Below are positions 16,940 through 26,470 of a DNA stretch of 64,000 nt, piece by piece. Numbering within the stretch: position 1 is the stretch's first letter; each line of letters begins with the position of its first letter. The DNA lies in the NCBI GenBank assembly GCA_017935025.1, contig JAGBIL010000035.1, forward strand, positions 1-64,000. The letters run 5' to 3'. A program made the position numbers and the translations under genes. The stretch is from Opitutales bacterium. Its GTDB lineage: Bacteria; Verrucomicrobiota; Verrucomicrobiia; Opitutales; UBA953. Below the pieces are notes generated by a model. The model searched no databases. It saw only the letters and a list, made by a program, of their open reading frames with translations, and was not told where the DNA came from.

Positions 16940-17776
16940 TTAAATCAACCGATGGTTCATGCCGAGGCTGGGCTCGGCTTCCGTAGATTCTCCGACGATT
17001 TTCGCGGGAACGCCGGCAACGGTCGCGTGCGCGGGAACGTCGTCGAGAACGACTGAGCCCGCTCCGACTTTCGCACAAGTACCGATTTCGATGTTGCCGA
17101 GAATTTTTGCGCCCGCGCCGATGAGTACTCCGGCGCGCACTTTCGGGTGGCGGTCGCCGCGCGTTTTTCCCGTTCCGCCAAGCGTTACGGCGTGAAGAAT
17201 TGAGACGTTATTTTCGATAACCGCTGTTTCCCCGACGACAAATCCCGTCGCGTGGTCGAGCAAAATCCCGCAACCGATTTCCGATGCCGGATGAATGTCT
17301 ACGGAAAATGTTTCCGAAATATGGCTTTGCAAATAATAGGCGAGGTGGCGGCGCCCGGTGATCCAAAAATGGTGCGAGACACGGTATGCGGAAAGCGCGA
17401 GAAAGCCTTTAAACCACAGAAAGGGAGCAAGGAGGGAATCGCAGGCGGGGTCGCGCTCCGCCGTCGCGAGCATATCGTTTTGCGCTTGGGTGAGAATGAA
17501 CGGCGTTCCCGCGAAGGCCTCGCGTGCGAGCGCAAGAAAGGTATCGTATTCTTTCGTCGTACTCGACAACTTGTGAGCAATACGCGCCGCAAGTGCTTCC
17601 GAGAAACTGTTCCTCGACAAAATAAAATCGTTCGGCAGATGTGAAATCAGCGGCTCGGCTCGAACGATTTTTTCCGCCTGAACTCGCATTTCTTCCCAAA
17701 GGTCAATTTCCCGGTCGATGTCGTTGGTGCAGCAATTCTTCATTTCTTCAAGCGAACGATGAAACCGAGATTCCAT
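16940..17776 (-). CDS. cysE: Serine O-acetyltransferase
   Basis: 278 residues, close to the 273 of E. coli CysE. An all-helical N-terminal domain is followed by the left-handed beta-helix with hexapeptide repeats. Signature motifs are DIHPASEIGCGILLDHATG with the catalytic His, TLGGTGKTRGDRHPKV, and GAGSVVLDDVPAHATVAGVP. It makes O-acetylserine from serine and acetyl-CoA, the first step of cysteine synthesis. No cysK is nearby. ATG 17776 is the start; it diverges from dnaG. Confidence 0.95.
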   Translation of the reverse strand: MESRFHRSLEEMKNCCTNDIDREIDLWEEMRVQAEKIVRAEPLISHLPNDFILSRNSFSEALAARIAHKLSSTTKEYDTFLALAREAFAGTPFILTQAQNDMLATAERDPACDSLLAPFLWFKGFLALSAYRVSHHFWITGRRHLAYYLQSHISETFSVDIHPASEIGCGILLDHATGFVVGETAVIENNVSILHAVTLGGTGKTRGDRHPKVRAGVLIGAGAKILGNIEIGTCAKVGAGSVVLDDVPAHATVAGVPAKIVGESTEAEPSLGMNHRLI

Positions 17777-17868
17777 TCCCGCGGCGAGAGAAAAAAAAAT
17801 AAAAACAACCTGACCGCGGAGCTCGTTTTCTCAATTTATTGCGCGGGTTTAACTGAAATTTCCCGCAC

Positions 17869-17909
17869 ACAAATTTCAATTTGCGGGAACGTGGTGAGTT
17901 TGACAATAT
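17869..17909 (+). promoter_or_regulatory. Composite promoter element upstream of dnaG
   Basis: The A+T element AAATTTCAATTT (17871-17882) runs into TTGCGG (17881-17886), and CAATAT follows after 17 bp (17904-17909). The same order, A+T element then TTGCGS then 17 bp then a -10 box, is found before galK and purB. An 8-bp inverted repeat TGAAATTT/AAATTTCA (17854-17861 and 17871-17878) overlaps it. The predicted start is near 17916, about 11 bp before the start codon. Confidence 0.6.
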
Positions 17910-17926
17910 CTACGCTTTTATCCTCC

Positions 17927-19852
17927 GTGCCCTTAATTACCAGAAGATCAATTGACGAAATCCGTTCCCGTGCCGACATTGTTGCGTTCATCGGGGACTA
18001 CACGAGTTTGCGGCGCGCGGGATCAAAGTGGAAGGGGTTGAGCCCTTTTACGAGTGAGAATACGCCTTCGTTTTTCGTCGATCCGGAAAAAGGTTTTTAC
18101 TACTGCTTTAGCACGGGACAAGGCGGAGATATTTTTAAGTTTTTGATGGCTCGGGAAAGCCTGACTTTCGGCGAGTCTGTCGAGCGTGTTGCAAAACGCT
18201 TCGGCATTACGGTCGAATACGAAAAAGGCGGCAGGAATGTTGACCGCTCTCTGCGCGGAGAGCTTTTTGATATTCACGAATTTTCCGCCGGATATTTTTC
18301 CGAAAAATTTCGGGAAAATTCTCCTCTCGGTGAAAAAGTACGCCTGTATTGGATGCGGGAACGCGGATTCGATGCGGAAACAGCGCGTGAATTTCGCATC
18401 GGCTTTTTACCGCCGAACGGCTCCCGTGCGTTTGCCGAAGCGCTAAAAAACAAGGGCTTTTCTGCAAAAGCGCTTGCCGTGTCGGGAATTTTTGTCGGGA
18501 CGGAACGTTTCCCCGAAAGTCCGGAAACGTGGCGTTCCCGCTTCGAGGCGCGCCTGATTGTTCCGATTTCGGATATTCAGCGTCGCGTGATTGCATTTAC
18601 GGCACGGAAAATTTCCGGAATTACGCCGGATGACGGGCGCGGAATGAACGAAGCGAAGTACGTCAATTCGTCCGAAACGGAAATTTTCCATAAAGGCTCG
18701 ACGCTGTTTAACATTGATAAGGCGAAAGATATTTTCGCCGGCAAACGAAGTGCGGGAAAAGACTCCGCCGAGCCTGCGGGAACGCGCGAAACGCCGTTCG
18801 TTCTGGTCGAAGGGCAACTCGATGCCATTCGTTGCTGGAAATGCGGTTTGCGCACGGCTGTCGCCGGGCAGGGCACGGGGATTACGGAAGATCAGCTTCG
18901 GCTCTTGCGTCGCTACAGCGACCGTTTGGATTGCCTGCTTGATGCGGATACCGCCGGACAAAAAGCGGCTCTGCGGCTCGCACCGATTGCGTTCAAGACG
19001 GGGTTGGATTTGCACTTTTTAAGTGTTCCCGGCGGAAAAGATCCCGACGAATTTTTGTTAAAAAACGGAGCGGACGGTGTTTCCGCCATTCTCGCAAGCG
19101 AAATCTCGGCAATGACCTTTATCGCACGGAAATTTTTTCCGGAAGGTGAGCGGCTGAGCTCGGCTCAGACGCAGAGCGCGTTGGAGGAGATTTACGGAAT
19201 TGTCGCGGCATCCTCTTCGGAAGTTTTCCGCACGGATTGCCTAATGACGCTCGCTCGCTCCGCCGGATTGGAGCGTCTTGCCGTGGAGCGGGATTTCGCG
19301 CGTTTCGTCGCCGCCAAGGCTACAGAAGAACGTTCCCGCGCGGGTTTCGCTGCGGTTGCCGCTCCGGCCGTTTCGGCGATTTCCGTGGGGAACTCCCCCT
19401 TGACAACGGCAGAGGAGGACCTTTTAATTTTCGCCCTCAACCACGATGTCGTTACGCCTTTGCTCGCCAACACCATTCCTCCGGATTGGCTTGATTCGGA
19501 AACTTGTGCAGGCCGCCTTCTCAGCCGCATTTTTGCGGAAGTCCTTGAAGGCGAATGGCGGGGTGCCGACGCGATTCACGACTTGCTCGAAACGGATGAG
19601 GAACGGGATTTTGTGGCAAGAATCCGCAACGGTTTTGACAGCGACTCTACGGAAGATGTCGAACGCATCGCTAACGAATGTCTTTCCCGCCTTTGTTCCA
19701 AGCATTGTGAGCGAGAACGCCGTGAAATTGATAGGCGGATGGAAACCCTTTCTCCCGATGCTCCGGAGCTTCTTTCCTTGCAGAAGAGGCGTATCGAATT
19801 GAGACGGATTTTGCGGAATCCGCCGCGTATTCAGTTAGAGCAATCCATTTAA
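17927..19852 (+). CDS. dnaG: DNA primase with a degenerate zinc-binding domain
   Basis: 641 residues from GTG 17927, giving MPLITRRSIDEIRSRADIV, the usual DnaG start; an ATG at 17759 would add 56 residues that look like promoter DNA. The N-terminal CHC2-type domain is recognisable (SENTPSF, VDPEKGFYYCF), but the zinc ligands Cys-His-Cys-Cys read Ser39, Thr42, Cys60, Thr63, so only one remains. The TOPRIM domain is intact (FVLVEGQLDAIRCW, then LDCLLDADTAG). A C-terminal helicase-interaction region follows. It primes DNA replication. rpoD lies 27 bp downstream, the classic dnaG-rpoD order. Confidence 0.93.
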   Translation: MPLITRRSIDEIRSRADIVAFIGDYTSLRRAGSKWKGLSPFTSENTPSFFVDPEKGFYYCFSTGQGGDIFKFLMARESLTFGESVERVAKRFGITVEYEKGGRNVDRSLRGELFDIHEFSAGYFSEKFRENSPLGEKVRLYWMRERGFDAETAREFRIGFLPPNGSRAFAEALKNKGFSAKALAVSGIFVGTERFPESPETWRSRFEARLIVPISDIQRRVIAFTARKISGITPDDGRGMNEAKYVNSSETEIFHKGSTLFNIDKAKDIFAGKRSAGKDSAEPAGTRETPFVLVEGQLDAIRCWKCGLRTAVAGQGTGITEDQLRLLRRYSDRLDCLLDADTAGQKAALRLAPIAFKTGLDLHFLSVPGGKDPDEFLLKNGADGVSAILASEISAMTFIARKFFPEGERLSSAQTQSALEEIYGIVAASSSEVFRTDCLMTLARSAGLERLAVERDFARFVAAKATEERSRAGFAAVAAPAVSAISVGNSPLTTAEEDLLIFALNHDVVTPLLANTIPPDWLDSETCAGRLLSRIFAEVLEGEWRGADAIHDLLETDEERDFVARIRNGFDSDSTEDVERIANECLSRLCSKHCERERREIDRRMETLSPDAPELLSLQKRRIELRRILRNPPRIQLEQSI

Positions 19853-19879
19853 CGACAAACATTTTTACGAATTCGAATT

Positions 19880-22279
<2,400 letters not shown>

Positions 22280-22303
22280 AATTTCCGAGTTCCCGCGAAA
22301 CAC

Positions 22304-22341
22304 AAAAAAACTCCGTGGCGTTCCCGTGACGGAGTTTTTTT
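22304..22341. terminator. Terminator of dnaG-rpoD with the octamer in its loop
   Basis: AAACTCCGT and ACGGAGTTT form the stem (arms within 22308-22316 and 22329-22337). The 12-nt loop GGCGTTCCCGTG holds one octamer, and T7 follows at 22335-22341. The terminator at 48746-48781 has nearly the same stem and also an octamer core in the loop. Confidence 0.9.
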
Positions 22342-22411
22342 GTGTCGGGATAAGGCTTTCCGCCCTCGACAGAAGTTACGGGAACGGGCAGAATGAATCG
22401 AAAGAAAACGT

Positions 22412-22933
22412 ATGCTAAATCTCTCGAGTAATTTATTCCAGCTTCGCAAGCGCCTTCACGAAAAACTGGAGGCGCGTTTGGAGTCTGTTCCGCTTTTCAA
22501 TGTTTTGCTGATCGCCGTTTTGCTGATGCTTACGGGATCACGTTTCGTATTCGCTCCCGGGCTTCCGCTTTCTTTGGGAAAAGAAGATTCCGGGGAATTT
22601 TCGAAAACCGTTTCCGGCGGGATTCCCGAATTGGTTTTGCCCGAAACGTCTACGGTTTTGTCCGGCGTGGCAACGTCATCGGTTTTGACGGTAAAAAGCG
22701 ACTCGATGTTTGTTTTCGATGGGCACATCTACGATAATTTGGAAGACGTTTTTTCCGAAAAAAATCGTCTTTTGATCGAAAAGGAATCCAACGGAGTCCT
22801 GCTCGTAAAGCTTGACCGGGCCGTGAGCGTACAGGGACTTTTCCGAATCGCGGAATTGGCGGGAAAAGCCGGTTTTTCGTCTCTGCAAATCGCCGGAGAA
22901 TCACCGTCTTACCGTCCGAGGGATATTCGCTAA
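22412..22933 (+). CDS. ExbD/TolR-like single-pass membrane protein
   Basis: 173 residues: a charged cytoplasmic N-terminus, one membrane helix around residues 27-45 (VPLFNVLLIAVLLMLTGSRFVF), then a periplasmic part. The final 55 residues (VLLVKLDRAVSVQGLFRIAELAGKAGF) resemble the periplasmic domain of ExbD/TolR proteins that work with ExbB/TolQ as proton-driven motors. The usual Asp in the membrane helix is not evident and no exbB lies nearby, so the assignment is by topology and C-terminal pattern only. ATG 22412 is the start. Confidence 0.5.
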   Translation: MLNLSSNLFQLRKRLHEKLEARLESVPLFNVLLIAVLLMLTGSRFVFAPGLPLSLGKEDSGEFSKTVSGGIPELVLPETSTVLSGVATSSVLTVKSDSMFVFDGHIYDNLEDVFSEKNRLLIEKESNGVLLVKLDRAVSVQGLFRIAELAGKAGFSSLQIAGESPSYRPRDIR

Positions 22934-22949
22934 TTTTTTTTCAAGAAAA

Positions 22950-23591
22950 ATGACTTCGATGAATCCGGTCGGTGTAGCGCTTTTCTGTGCCGTTTCTCTT
23001 TGGCTGGCGCGTATATGGATTCGCGAAGCGCGGGAAAACCCGCAGGGCGGGGCGCTTCCGGGGGCGAGCTTTTGTCCGTGGCGGGCGATCATCATCGCCG
23101 TCGCGGGAACGCTGATTTTACTCGCATTGGAAACTTGGGGCGAAATCCGACTCGGGATTTCCGAAGAACAAAAAGACGTGTCGTGGCTGGCGTTGCCGAT
23201 GTTCGCGGCGGCGGCGTTTACAGAGGAAGTGATTTTTCGCGGCTACCTCGTAGTGGAACGTCGCGGGAACACGCTCCGCTGGGCGAGCATTATTTTGTTT
23301 TCGCTGATTTTTGCGCTGATTCACGATCATCTTTGGAGTTTTGAAATGCCGGAAGATCGCTCTGCGGGAACGCTTGCCGCGATTTGGGAAGGGTTTTCGC
23401 TCAATCTCTCGATTAAAGGATTTTTCTCGACGGGTTGTATCTTTGTCGGCGCGCTTTGGTTTTATTTTGTGAGATTTTTCAAGTGGAACCCGAATGCTTC
23501 GTTATTGGCCCCGGTGGCGGCTCACTTGGTAAAAAATCTGGCCGTGTTTTTTATCAAATTGGCACAGGGACACGTTACGGGGTTGCTGTAA
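22950..23591 (+). CDS. CPBP-family intramembrane metalloprotease
   Basis: 213 residues with several membrane segments. The three motifs of the CAAX-protease/bacteriocin-processing (CPBP/ABI) family are present: EEVIFRG (catalytic Glu pair and Arg), FALIHDH, and AHLVKN near the end. Members are related to Rce1 and often process peptides or handle self-immunity; here the substrate is unknown. The start is ATG 22950; ATG 22959 is an alternative. It follows the ExbD-like gene by 16 bp and precedes an unknown gene by 3 bp, so the three may form one operon. Confidence 0.85.
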   Translation: MTSMNPVGVALFCAVSLWLARIWIREARENPQGGALPGASFCPWRAIIIAVAGTLILLALETWGEIRLGISEEQKDVSWLALPMFAAAAFTEEVIFRGYLVVERRGNTLRWASIILFSLIFALIHDHLWSFEMPEDRSAGTLAAIWEGFSLNLSIKGFFSTGCIFVGALWFYFVRFFKWNPNASLLAPVAAHLVKNLAVFFIKLAQGHVTGLL

Positions 23592-23594
23592 ATT

Positions 23595-24128
23595 TTGAAA
23601 AAAAAACTGCCCGAAAAATCTTGTGCCGAATTGTTTACTCCTGATTTTCTTTCTCCGATGCTTGTCGAATGGATTCATTGCTTAAGCGGAAATCGCGGTA
23701 AAATTACCGTGTTTCCGGCGGCGGTGTCCGCAGACGGGAACAATCCCGGCGTAACGCTCCGCCTCGCGGAAAACGGCATTAAGATTTGTCCGGATTTCCG
23801 CGCGAAAGACATTTCTTTCAACGGAAGAAAAGTGCTTTTCTCTGCGCTTCTCGAGCCGGGCGTTCCCGCGTTTTTGCGCATGGGAAAAAGTTTGCTCCTT
23901 GCCTGCGCGAAAAATGCGACGGACGAAACGGACTGGGCGGCGCATTACCGTTTCCCGCTGTGGACGCTTTTTGAGCCGGAAACGCTCGACGGAATCACCT
24001 GCGTGCGTTCTCCGGCGGAAATCCCCGACGCGCTTGCGCGCTACGGACTTACGGCGGAAAACTGCCTCGTCGCTCCGTACGGCATAACGGCGACGATTCC
24101 GCTCGCCGCCGTCGCCGATCTTTTTTGA
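23595..24128 (+). CDS. Unknown protein, possibly with an FHA-like beta domain
   Basis: 177 residues from TTG 23595, three bases after the CPBP gene; ATG 23658 is the other candidate. I do not recognise the family. The stretch LRLAENGIKICPDF...DISFNGRKVLFSALLEPG...RMGKSLLLACAK has the spacing of an FHA-like beta-sandwich, but the phosphopeptide-binding residues are not clear. There is no signal peptide or membrane helix. The C-terminal part (SPAEIPDALARYGL, then CLVAPYGITATIPL) looks like a small alpha-beta module. The tight spacing suggests co-expression with the membrane protease upstream. Confidence 0.55.
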   Translation: MKKKLPEKSCAELFTPDFLSPMLVEWIHCLSGNRGKITVFPAAVSADGNNPGVTLRLAENGIKICPDFRAKDISFNGRKVLFSALLEPGVPAFLRMGKSLLLACAKNATDETDWAAHYRFPLWTLFEPETLDGITCVRSPAEIPDALARYGLTAENCLVAPYGITATIPLAAVADLF

Positions 24129-24172
24129 AAAATCGTCTTTAAAAATTTACCTCTCAGGCGTTAACTAAAACC

Positions 24173-24847
24173 ATGTCCGAAATCCCGAAGTCTTTCAAAA
24201 AAATCCTCTCTCCCTCCATCCTCGCTGCCGATCACGCCGCGCTTGCGGACGGGCTCAAAATCGTGCAGGAAAACGACTTGGAGTGGATTCACCTCGACAT
24301 CATGGACGGGAATTTCGTGCCGAATATTTCGTTCGGTCCGGGCGTTGTCAAAGCGTTGCGTTCCCGTGACAAAAAACTCTTTTTCGATACGCACCTGATG
24401 CTTGCGCGCCCCGATAAATACATCGAAAAGTTTGCGGATGCCGGTGCCGATTTAATTACAATTCACGTCGAACCGGATTACCCGAAGGCGGAAACGCTTC
24501 TGCGCATTCGCGCTCTCGGTAAACAGGCGGGAATTTCGCTCAATCCGGATACGCCGGCGGATACGCTTTTGCCGTATTTGGACAAAGTGGACCTTGTTCT
24601 TGTGATGTCGGTTTTCCCCGGCTTCGGCGGACAAAAATTTATTGCCGATGTTTTGCCGAAAATCGAGCAGCTCGCCAAGTGGCGCGAAGAACGCGGCGGA
24701 ACATGGCGCATCGAAGTCGACGGCGGAGTAGATGCAAACACCGCGCCGCTTTGCCTCGCCGCCGGAGCGGACACGCTCGTCGCGGGAACGGCGTTTTTCA
24801 ACGCTCCCGACAAACCGACGTTTATCCGTCTTTGCCAAGGCGAATAA
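24173..24847 (+). CDS. rpe: Ribulose-phosphate 3-epimerase
   Basis: 224 residues, the standard size. This TIM-barrel enzyme interconverts ribulose-5-phosphate and xylulose-5-phosphate in the pentose phosphate pathway. Motifs are SPSILAADHAAL (N-terminal catalytic strand), WIHLDIMDGNFVPNISFGP with metal-binding His and Asp, VMSVFPGFGGQKF, and EVDGGVDANTA with the second catalytic Asp. The start is ATG 24173, with no visible Shine-Dalgarno. Its product feeds KdsD, which uses ribulose-5-phosphate, although the genes are 20 kb apart. Confidence 0.97.
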   Translation: MSEIPKSFKKILSPSILAADHAALADGLKIVQENDLEWIHLDIMDGNFVPNISFGPGVVKALRSRDKKLFFDTHLMLARPDKYIEKFADAGADLITIHVEPDYPKAETLLRIRALGKQAGISLNPDTPADTLLPYLDKVDLVLVMSVFPGFGGQKFIADVLPKIEQLAKWREERGGTWRIEVDGGVDANTAPLCLAAGADTLVAGTAFFNAPDKPTFIRLCQGE

Positions 24848-24892
24848 ACGCGTACCGTTTTCTTTGAAAATTTCCTCTTACTTACGAATACC

Positions 24893-25468
24893 ATGAAAAA
24901 GTCCAAAAAATACCTCCTCGAAGTTTTGGCGCTTGCCGTAGTTTTGCCGTTTGCCGCGTGTGCATCCGATCCCGTTGCTGCAACTTCCACGCAGTATCGC
25001 CCGGAAAATCCGGCACCGATCGAAATCGTTGAACCGCTTGCGGAATACCTCAACGATACGGACGAAGCGTTCCGCGCCCGCGCAAGCGCAGAAGCGATGA
25101 GCGCAATGGCGGCGCAGAAAGCGGCGATGATGAACGCGAAGGTCGAACTCGCCGGAAAAATCAATACCGCCATCGATTCCGTCGGGAAATCCTCCACGGA
25201 AACGGCGCAGGACGACGCGGCAATCACCACGCAAACGAATTTCCGCGAGCTCGCCAAAGCTCACGTTGATCAGACGCTGAACAACATTCACGTTCTCGGA
25301 CAAAAAACGTTCCGCGATCCCGTGGACGGTCGCTACATCGTTTACGTTGCAATCGAAGTCAACAAAAAGGCGGTTGCAGACACGCTCGCGAACAAGGCCT
25401 CACAGACTTCTCCGGAACAGAAAGCGAAGTTGCGCGCCGCGCTCGAAACCGCTTTCGAGGAAAAATAA
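24893..25468 (+). CDS. LPP20-like lipoprotein
   Basis: 191 residues. It starts with a basic n-region and a hydrophobic stretch that ends in FAAC with Cys23, a lipoprotein signal. The mature part is helical with an Ala-rich segment (SAMAAQKAAMMNAKVELAGKI), then NFRELAKAHVDQTLNNIHVL and a DGRYIVYVAIEVNKK strand. This pattern resembles LPP20/FlgO-like proteins. It begins a run of four exported proteins that includes the caspase-like gene. The assignment is by pattern, not by a diagnostic motif. Confidence 0.65.
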   Translation: MKKSKKYLLEVLALAVVLPFAACASDPVAATSTQYRPENPAPIEIVEPLAEYLNDTDEAFRARASAEAMSAMAAQKAAMMNAKVELAGKINTAIDSVGKSSTETAQDDAAITTQTNFRELAKAHVDQTLNNIHVLGQKTFRDPVDGRYIVYVAIEVNKKAVADTLANKASQTSPEQKAKLRAALETAFEEK

Positions 25469-25536
25469 CGATTTGTCCGCCCGAGAATAGCGGGTTGTGT
25501 GCATTCGCTATTCGCGATTGTTTTCCGACGATAGAA

Positions 25537-26361
25537 ATGCGTCTCGCTTTGCTGTTTGCTTTTTTGACGGGAATGACCGTGTGCGTTCCCGCGTGCGTTG
25601 CGGTTCCCGAAGAAATCGTGACCCGGCGCGTGCGCGGCGAGTGGACGCTTTCGCCCGAGTCCGACGCTTCTCCGAAAGAAGCCTTTTTCCGCGCACAAAA
25701 CGAAGCGCGGCGCAAAGCGATTCTCGCTGTGTGCGGCGAGCGCGTTTCTTCGTGGGACACCTTGCTTTCGCAAGCCGACGGGCAGGCGTACAGCGGCGTG
25801 GTCGTTACGAACAGCGTCGGTGTCGTTCACTCGTTTAAGGAACTTCGCCGCGGTTGGACGTTCCCGCGCGCGGGCGAAACCGAGGCGCACGAATCGCCGT
25901 CGGTTTTTGTCGAAGCGGAAGTTTCCGTGAAAAAATCCGCCGAGGAACCCGATCCCGCTTTTACGGCGCTGGTTTCCGGCGGGAAAAGCGTTTACCGGAA
26001 CGGCGAGGAAGACACGTTTTCGGTAAAAGTCGCCCAAGACGCGTACCTGACGGTTTTCTGGCTGAATCAGGATTTTCGTGCGGATGTCGTTTTCCCCGAG
26101 CATCGCTGGGAAAGCAATCTGATTCGCGCGGAGAAAAAAGCACCGGAATTTTCGCTGGTTTTCGAAATTTCTTCCCCGCGCTCGAAACGCGAAACGGGAA
26201 CGCTCTTTTTCGTGCTGACGAAACAGCCGTATCCGTTTTTGAAAAACGACGACAATCGGAATTCCGAGCAAAACCGCGAACGCCTCGAACGCTGGATGGC
26301 GGACATCCCTCTGCGGGAACGCTTCATTTACGCCGTTCCGTTTGTAATTACAAAAAACTGA
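25537..26361 (+). CDS. Exported DUF4384-like protein
   Basis: 274 residues from ATG 25537, which opens a signal peptide (MRLALLFAFLTGMTVCVPAC). An upstream ATG at 25495 would bury that signal. The middle (SPKEAFFRAQNEARRKAILAV) resembles the LPP20/FlgO-like strand-helix unit. The later part (YRNGEEDTFSVKVAQDAYLT, then VFWLNQDFRADVVFPE) has the DUF4384 pattern, a beta-rich domain often found beside or fused to bacterial caspases. It lies 68 bp after the lipoprotein and 109 bp before the caspase gene. Confidence 0.7.
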   Translation: MRLALLFAFLTGMTVCVPACVAVPEEIVTRRVRGEWTLSPESDASPKEAFFRAQNEARRKAILAVCGERVSSWDTLLSQADGQAYSGVVVTNSVGVVHSFKELRRGWTFPRAGETEAHESPSVFVEAEVSVKKSAEEPDPAFTALVSGGKSVYRNGEEDTFSVKVAQDAYLTVFWLNQDFRADVVFPEHRWESNLIRAEKKAPEFSLVFEISSPRSKRETGTLFFVLTKQPYPFLKNDDNRNSEQNRERLERWMADIPLRERFIYAVPFVITKN

Positions 26362-26470
26362 CGAAATGCGCTTCGCGCCGCATTTCTCCACTTTTTTTTT
26401 CTCTGTTCCCGCGAATTTTCCGGCGATTCTCCGGAAAGAAAATCTCAAGTTCCTTAAAAAATTCCCCGCA

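Noticed and set aside
17909-17930. TTGACA at 17900-17905 as the main -35 of dnaG
   Set aside because: No -10 box lies 16-18 bp downstream; the TTGCGG at 17881 with CAATAT at 17 bp fits better.
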